A DNA stretch of 8,786 nucleotides, taken from positions 1-8,786 of the forward strand of contig CAYWBI010000159.1 in assembly GCA_964456445.1 (NCBI GenBank), given 5' to 3'. Shown here piece by piece: positions 6,579 to 8,786 of the stretch. Made by a program: the position numbers and the translations under genes. How positions within the stretch are numbered: the stretch's first letter is position 1; each line of letters begins with the position of its first letter. Below the pieces are notes generated by a model that made no database searches, had not been told where the DNA came from, and saw nothing but the letters and a program-made list of their open reading frames with translations. The DNA comes from CAYWBI01 sp964456445. GTDB lineage: Bacteria; Calditrichota; Calditrichia; Calditrichales; J004.

Positions 6579-6674
6579 GTGTATCCAGTTTTCTGCTTCT
6601 GCCCCTTGCTAATTTCAGTTTTTCTTTTTTCTAAATATTTTTCGAATTATGATAAAGGTTATGTATGTGTTTAG
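6579..6674 (+). CDS. Possible 31-residue hydrophobic small protein
   Basis: A GTG-started frame of 31 codons ends at TAG 6672-6674. It has the best ribosome binding site in the area, GGAGG at 6567-6571, with an ideal 7-base spacing. The product begins MYPVFCFCPLLISVFLFSKY, giving a hydrophobic stretch of about 14 residues with two cysteines, then a short polar tail. It could be a membrane microprotein or a leader peptide whose translation affects the hairpin downstream, which overlaps its stop codon. There is no homology evidence, and a T-rich stretch readily encodes hydrophobic residues by chance, so this is a weak call resting mainly on the ribosome binding site and promoter position. Confidence 0.3.
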   Translation: MYPVFCFCPLLISVFLFSKYFSNYDKGYVCV

Positions 6675-6696
6675 ATAATAAACGTTTTTACATAAC
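6658..6696 (+). promoter_or_regulatory. Long AT-rich hairpin in the leader
   Basis: GTTATGTA (6658-6665) is the exact reverse complement of TACATAAC (6689-6696). Inside, GTTTA (6669-6673) pairs with TAAAC (6679-6683) around the loop GATAA, leaving a small asymmetric internal loop. The stop codon of the possible small protein lies in the inner stem. No T run follows directly, so it is unlikely to be a terminator. It may act on mRNA stability or translation, or be a binding site for a dimeric protein. Confidence 0.35.
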
Positions 6697-6772
6697 TATA
6701 TATTATTTCAAGGAAAAACAATGTGAAAACGGCCGCCCTCCTTAGGAAAATGAATATACAGCTTCGACATTA

Positions 6773-6789
6773 AATTAAAATGTTTAATT
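6773..6789. promoter_or_regulatory. 17-base AT palindrome before the secreted-protein operon
   Basis: AATTAAA (6773-6779), spacer ATG, TTTAATT (6783-6789) is a perfect inverted repeat with the same 7-3-7 layout as the one at 488-504, though the arms differ. It ends 11 bases before the ribosome binding site GAGGA (6801-6805). In AT-rich DNA such a palindrome can be chance. Confidence 0.25.
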
Positions 6790-6811
6790 CAGATAATCAT
6801 GAGGATGGACA

Positions 6812-8110
6812 ATGAACTTTTATATTTTTTTATTTCTGATTTTTCTTCAGGGACAATTATTGTTCGCAGGCGGGCAGTCAGTCATCAAATTTCCCAAAAA
6901 ACAAAAGATCAATATTGTAAAAGAATCCCAAAAATATATCGCCGTTTCCACCACCGATATGCAAAACAAAACCCATGGGGTCACTGTTTTTGACAGGGAT
7001 GGGAAAGCCGTCTATAAAATTTCCGGCATTCAAAATTACATAAAAGACGCTCAAACCATTCCCGCCACAAACACCTTGATTTATATTGTTAGCGGCAAAC
7101 TGTTGGAGTGGGAAGAAATGGAAAAAGACAAAATCGTTTCCGTGGATTTGACCAATGGGGCCGTAAACTGGGAAACACTCGCCGGAGGGGACAGCTATGA
7201 GATGGATGGAAACAAAAGGTTCTTGATTACCAATAGCCTCACCGAAATATCCGGCGAAAAGAGCCATTTCGAAATTATCAATTTAAAAGATGGCAGCATC
7301 TTCCGTCAAAGAAGCATAGCCCATGAATTTTATGCGGTTTGGTACGATGATCAGCATGTGCTTTTTGCCATCCAAAGCCATAAAAAGGTGCTAAATCCGC
7401 ACTATTCCGAATTGCAGGCGCTAAAAGAGGGCCGTAACCGTATGAGGCAGGAGCGTTTAAACCAGTGGCTCCAATTTAGAAACGGCGTAATTCCGAAAGA
7501 AAAATATAAGATAAAAAATGACAGCCTGACCACGGCAATCAATGCCAATGCAAAAAAAATAAAAAGAAAATTTAGTTCAACTGGCAGGCGTAAGGTTAGT
7601 ATTCAAAAATTTATTCATAAATCCATGCCCGCCCAGCTCCGGATTTATAATATCGAAACAGATACTTTTGACCGGGAGATGTCATTTGACGGTTTTGTTT
7701 TTGGAGCGCTTGATTTGCCGTTTGTAGTGAGTGTTGACCGGAAAAAAAATATTTATGTTTTAGTAGATAGGAAAAAAAATACGGACGTCTTCAATACTTT
7801 TTTGTTAAAATTAAACCGTAATTTTCAACGGGAATGGCAATACCATTTTAACTTACCCTACCTTTTTACAAAAGTAAAATATAACGGGCTTCTTTACTTT
7901 GCCCATAAAACAAGCGAGGGGTTTACCCTAATCACACCCGAACGGGAAGTTATCCCGGAATCCCGGGTGTTTGACGCGGGTTTTTTGCCCGCATACATTC
8001 GCAACACTATTCCGGCGTTTATGGGGGAACAATACCAATATGTTCCTTTTGGACTTTCCATTAGTCTGGAAAAAAATGAAATCAAAATTTTAAAAAAGGA
8101 AGGTATATAA
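6812..8110 (+). CDS. Unrecognised secreted protein, possibly beta-propeller-like
   Basis: I do not recognise this 432-residue protein. Residues 1-20 are a clear signal peptide (FYIFLFLIFLQGQLLFAG), so it is exported; there is no lipobox cysteine. The mature part opens with strand-rich segments such as GVTVFDRDGKAVYKI (56-70) and KIVSVDLTNGAVNWET (107-122). The latter resembles a PQQ/quinoprotein-type propeller repeat, but only weakly. A basic, helical, low-strand insertion (about 195-270, many K and R) interrupts it, and strand-like segments resume (QLRIYNIETDTFDREM, 275-290). VDRKKN occurs twice, at 308 and 318. The start is fixed by GAGGA at 6801-6805. It is followed after 3 bases by an M23 peptidase-like gene, so the two are almost surely co-transcribed and may act together in the envelope. 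Three runs of eight A lie in the frame. Confidence 0.8.
   Translation: MNFYIFLFLIFLQGQLLFAGGQSVIKFPKKQKINIVKESQKYIAVSTTDMQNKTHGVTVFDRDGKAVYKISGIQNYIKDAQTIPATNTLIYIVSGKLLEWEEMEKDKIVSVDLTNGAVNWETLAGGDSYEMDGNKRFLITNSLTEISGEKSHFEIINLKDGSIFRQRSIAHEFYAVWYDDQHVLFAIQSHKKVLNPHYSELQALKEGRNRMRQERLNQWLQFRNGVIPKEKYKIKNDSLTTAINANAKKIKRKFSSTGRRKVSIQKFIHKSMPAQLRIYNIETDTFDREMSFDGFVFGALDLPFVVSVDRKKNIYVLVDRKKNTDVFNTFLLKLNRNFQREWQYHFNLPYLFTKVKYNGLLYFAHKTSEGFTLITPEREVIPESRVFDAGFLPAYIRNTIPAFMGEQYQYVPFGLSISLEKNEIKILKKEGI
7731..7780 (+). repeat. Two-copy 30-base-period repeat inside the 432-residue protein gene
   Basis: GAAAAAAAAT occurs at 7741-7750 and again at 7771-7780, each preceded by a similar GTtGAccG or GTaGAtaG. 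At protein level this gives VDRKKN twice, ten residues apart. It looks like a small local duplication, perhaps the echo of a beta-hairpin repeat. The A8 runs are possible slippage sites. Confidence 0.5.
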
Positions 8111-8113
8111 GCC

Positions 8114-8786
8114 ATGTTTTCTAAAGTAAAAACAATTATTTTTATCCTTTCGATTGTTGGTGTTGCGTTTGGGCAGATTTATTTTCCGATGTATGATTAT
8201 ACAGAGGATGATTATTCTTCTTCGTATGGACCTAGAAACTATGGGGACGATAATTATGATTTTCACGCAGCGATAGATATTGCAGCTTCACACAATACTG
8301 AAGTATATGCAGTAACGAATGGTGTAGTTACTAAAATTAGTAGTAATTCTACGAATGCAAATAAAAGGTATGTTTTAGTAAAACATACTGATAGCTATGG
8401 TGATTTTTTTGTATTGTACATGCATATTGAACCTGATCCATTACTAACCAAAGACCAGGATGTTAATAAAGACACAAGGCTTGGATTTGTAGATTATCCA
8501 GGGCATGATCATTTGGATATTAGATATTGTATAGAAGATGAATTTCACTTTGGTACATTTGACAATTCGATTAATCCAGGCCAGGTTTTGGTAGGTACAA
8601 ATTATACATCACCCCCACAGGCAGTATATAGAAATTCATATAGTTCAGAATATGGTGAATTAATTGATGGTTCATATGAATTTCCAATTGAAGAAGATGA
8701 TTTAGGACATTATATAGAAGTTGGGGCCCGAGTACAAGATGATGAACTAGATTTTGATGAAATAAGTATAGTAATGTCCTATTTAG
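8114..8786 (+). CDS. M23 (LytM-type) metallopeptidase-like secreted protein, 3' end outside window
   Basis: The frame is open from ATG 8114 to the right edge (224 codons, no stop). Residues 1-20 form a signal peptide (FSKVKTIIFILSIVGVAFG). An M23 domain follows, at about 35-160: SSYGPRN (35-42), FHAAIDIAA with zinc ligands H51 and D55, EVYAVTNGVVTKI (63-75), LYMH with H104, and HDHLDIRY, which aligns with the family's HLHFEIR and gives H131 and H133. All expected catalytic and zinc residues are therefore present, although the usual HxG of the first motif is HAA. M23 enzymes cut peptide bridges in peptidoglycan or extracellular proteins. The part after 160 is acidic and strand-rich, perhaps a beta-sandwich domain. 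AAGGAAGG at 8096-8103 is the ribosome binding site. The gene is noticeably more AT-rich than its neighbours, which may indicate transfer. Confidence 0.82.
   Translation, partial: MFSKVKTIIFILSIVGVAFGQIYFPMYDYTEDDYSSSYGPRNYGDDNYDFHAAIDIAASHNTEVYAVTNGVVTKISSNSTNANKRYVLVKHTDSYGDFFVLYMHIEPDPLLTKDQDVNKDTRLGFVDYPGHDHLDIRYCIEDEFHFGTFDNSINPGQVLVGTNYTSPPQAVYRNSYSSEYGELIDGSYEFPIEEDDLGHYIEVGARVQDDELDFDEISIVMSYL

Noticed and set aside
6723..6773. 16-codon GTG frame after AAGGAA (VKTAALLRKMNIQLRH)
   Set aside because: The ribosome binding site is weak, the frame is very short and nothing else supports it. It could be a leader peptide but cannot be told from chance.
6799..6993. 64-codon plus-strand frame starting 13 bases before the 432-residue protein gene
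   Set aside because: It overlaps the longer gene in another frame and would use part of that gene's ribosome binding site as its own start region; the signal peptide supports the longer gene.
8504..8530. Loss of an M23 zinc ligand (HLD read in place of HLH)
   Set aside because: Shifting the alignment by two residues makes HDHLDIR match HLHFEIR, so H131 and H133 are both present.
1..8786. CRISPR array, tRNA, rRNA, insertion sequence or attachment site
   Set aside because: No regularly spaced direct repeats with spacers, no cloverleaf or rRNA-like sequence, no transposase motifs and no terminal inverted or target-site repeats were seen.

Overview
The window looks like chromosomal DNA of a Gram-negative bacterium of moderate GC content. 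It carries Sec signal peptides, a two-domain periplasmic-type M16 peptidase and Shine-Dalgarno-led genes. The style (a GTG-spaced repeat at the left edge, an M23 domain of the SSYGPRN...FHAAID type) recalls Calditrichota, Ignavibacteriota or Bacteroidota relatives, but that is an impression and no marker gene here settles it.

Region 1 (about 1-3340, + strand) is an arsenic-resistance operon in the order arsR, small thioredoxin-like redox protein, ArsP/DUF318-type permease, thioredoxin-coupled arsenate reductase arsC, ACR3 arsenite exporter. The logic is complete: ArsR senses As(III) or Sb(III), ArsC reduces As(V) to As(III) using thiol electrons, ACR3 exports As(III), and the permease probably exports another (methylated or organic) trivalent form. 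The small CxxC protein lies next to the permease and may serve it or ArsC. The gap after arsR holds two nearly concentric inverted repeats that could be an operator or a processing/attenuation structure.

Region 2 (3437-6312) has a bidirectional intrinsic terminator shared by the convergent acr3 and a 920-residue secreted M16 zinc peptidase on the minus strand, whose zinc-site residues are all visible in its first half.

Region 3 (6262-6811) is about 550 bases without a conventional gene, but it is not empty. It holds a promoter-like sequence whose spacer contains a run of 11 G, a palindrome over the -35 box, a hairpin followed by a strong ribosome binding site and a possible 31-codon hydrophobic peptide, a second long AT-rich hairpin, and a 17-base palindrome before the next gene.

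Region 4 (6812-8786, + strand) has two secreted-protein genes separated by 3 bases: an unrecognised 432-residue protein with a propeller-like look, and the first 224 codons of an M23 (LytM-type) metallopeptidase-like protein that runs off the right edge. The last gene is visibly more AT-rich than the rest. The G-tract promoter, structured leader and two-gene secreted module together form the least explained part of the window.
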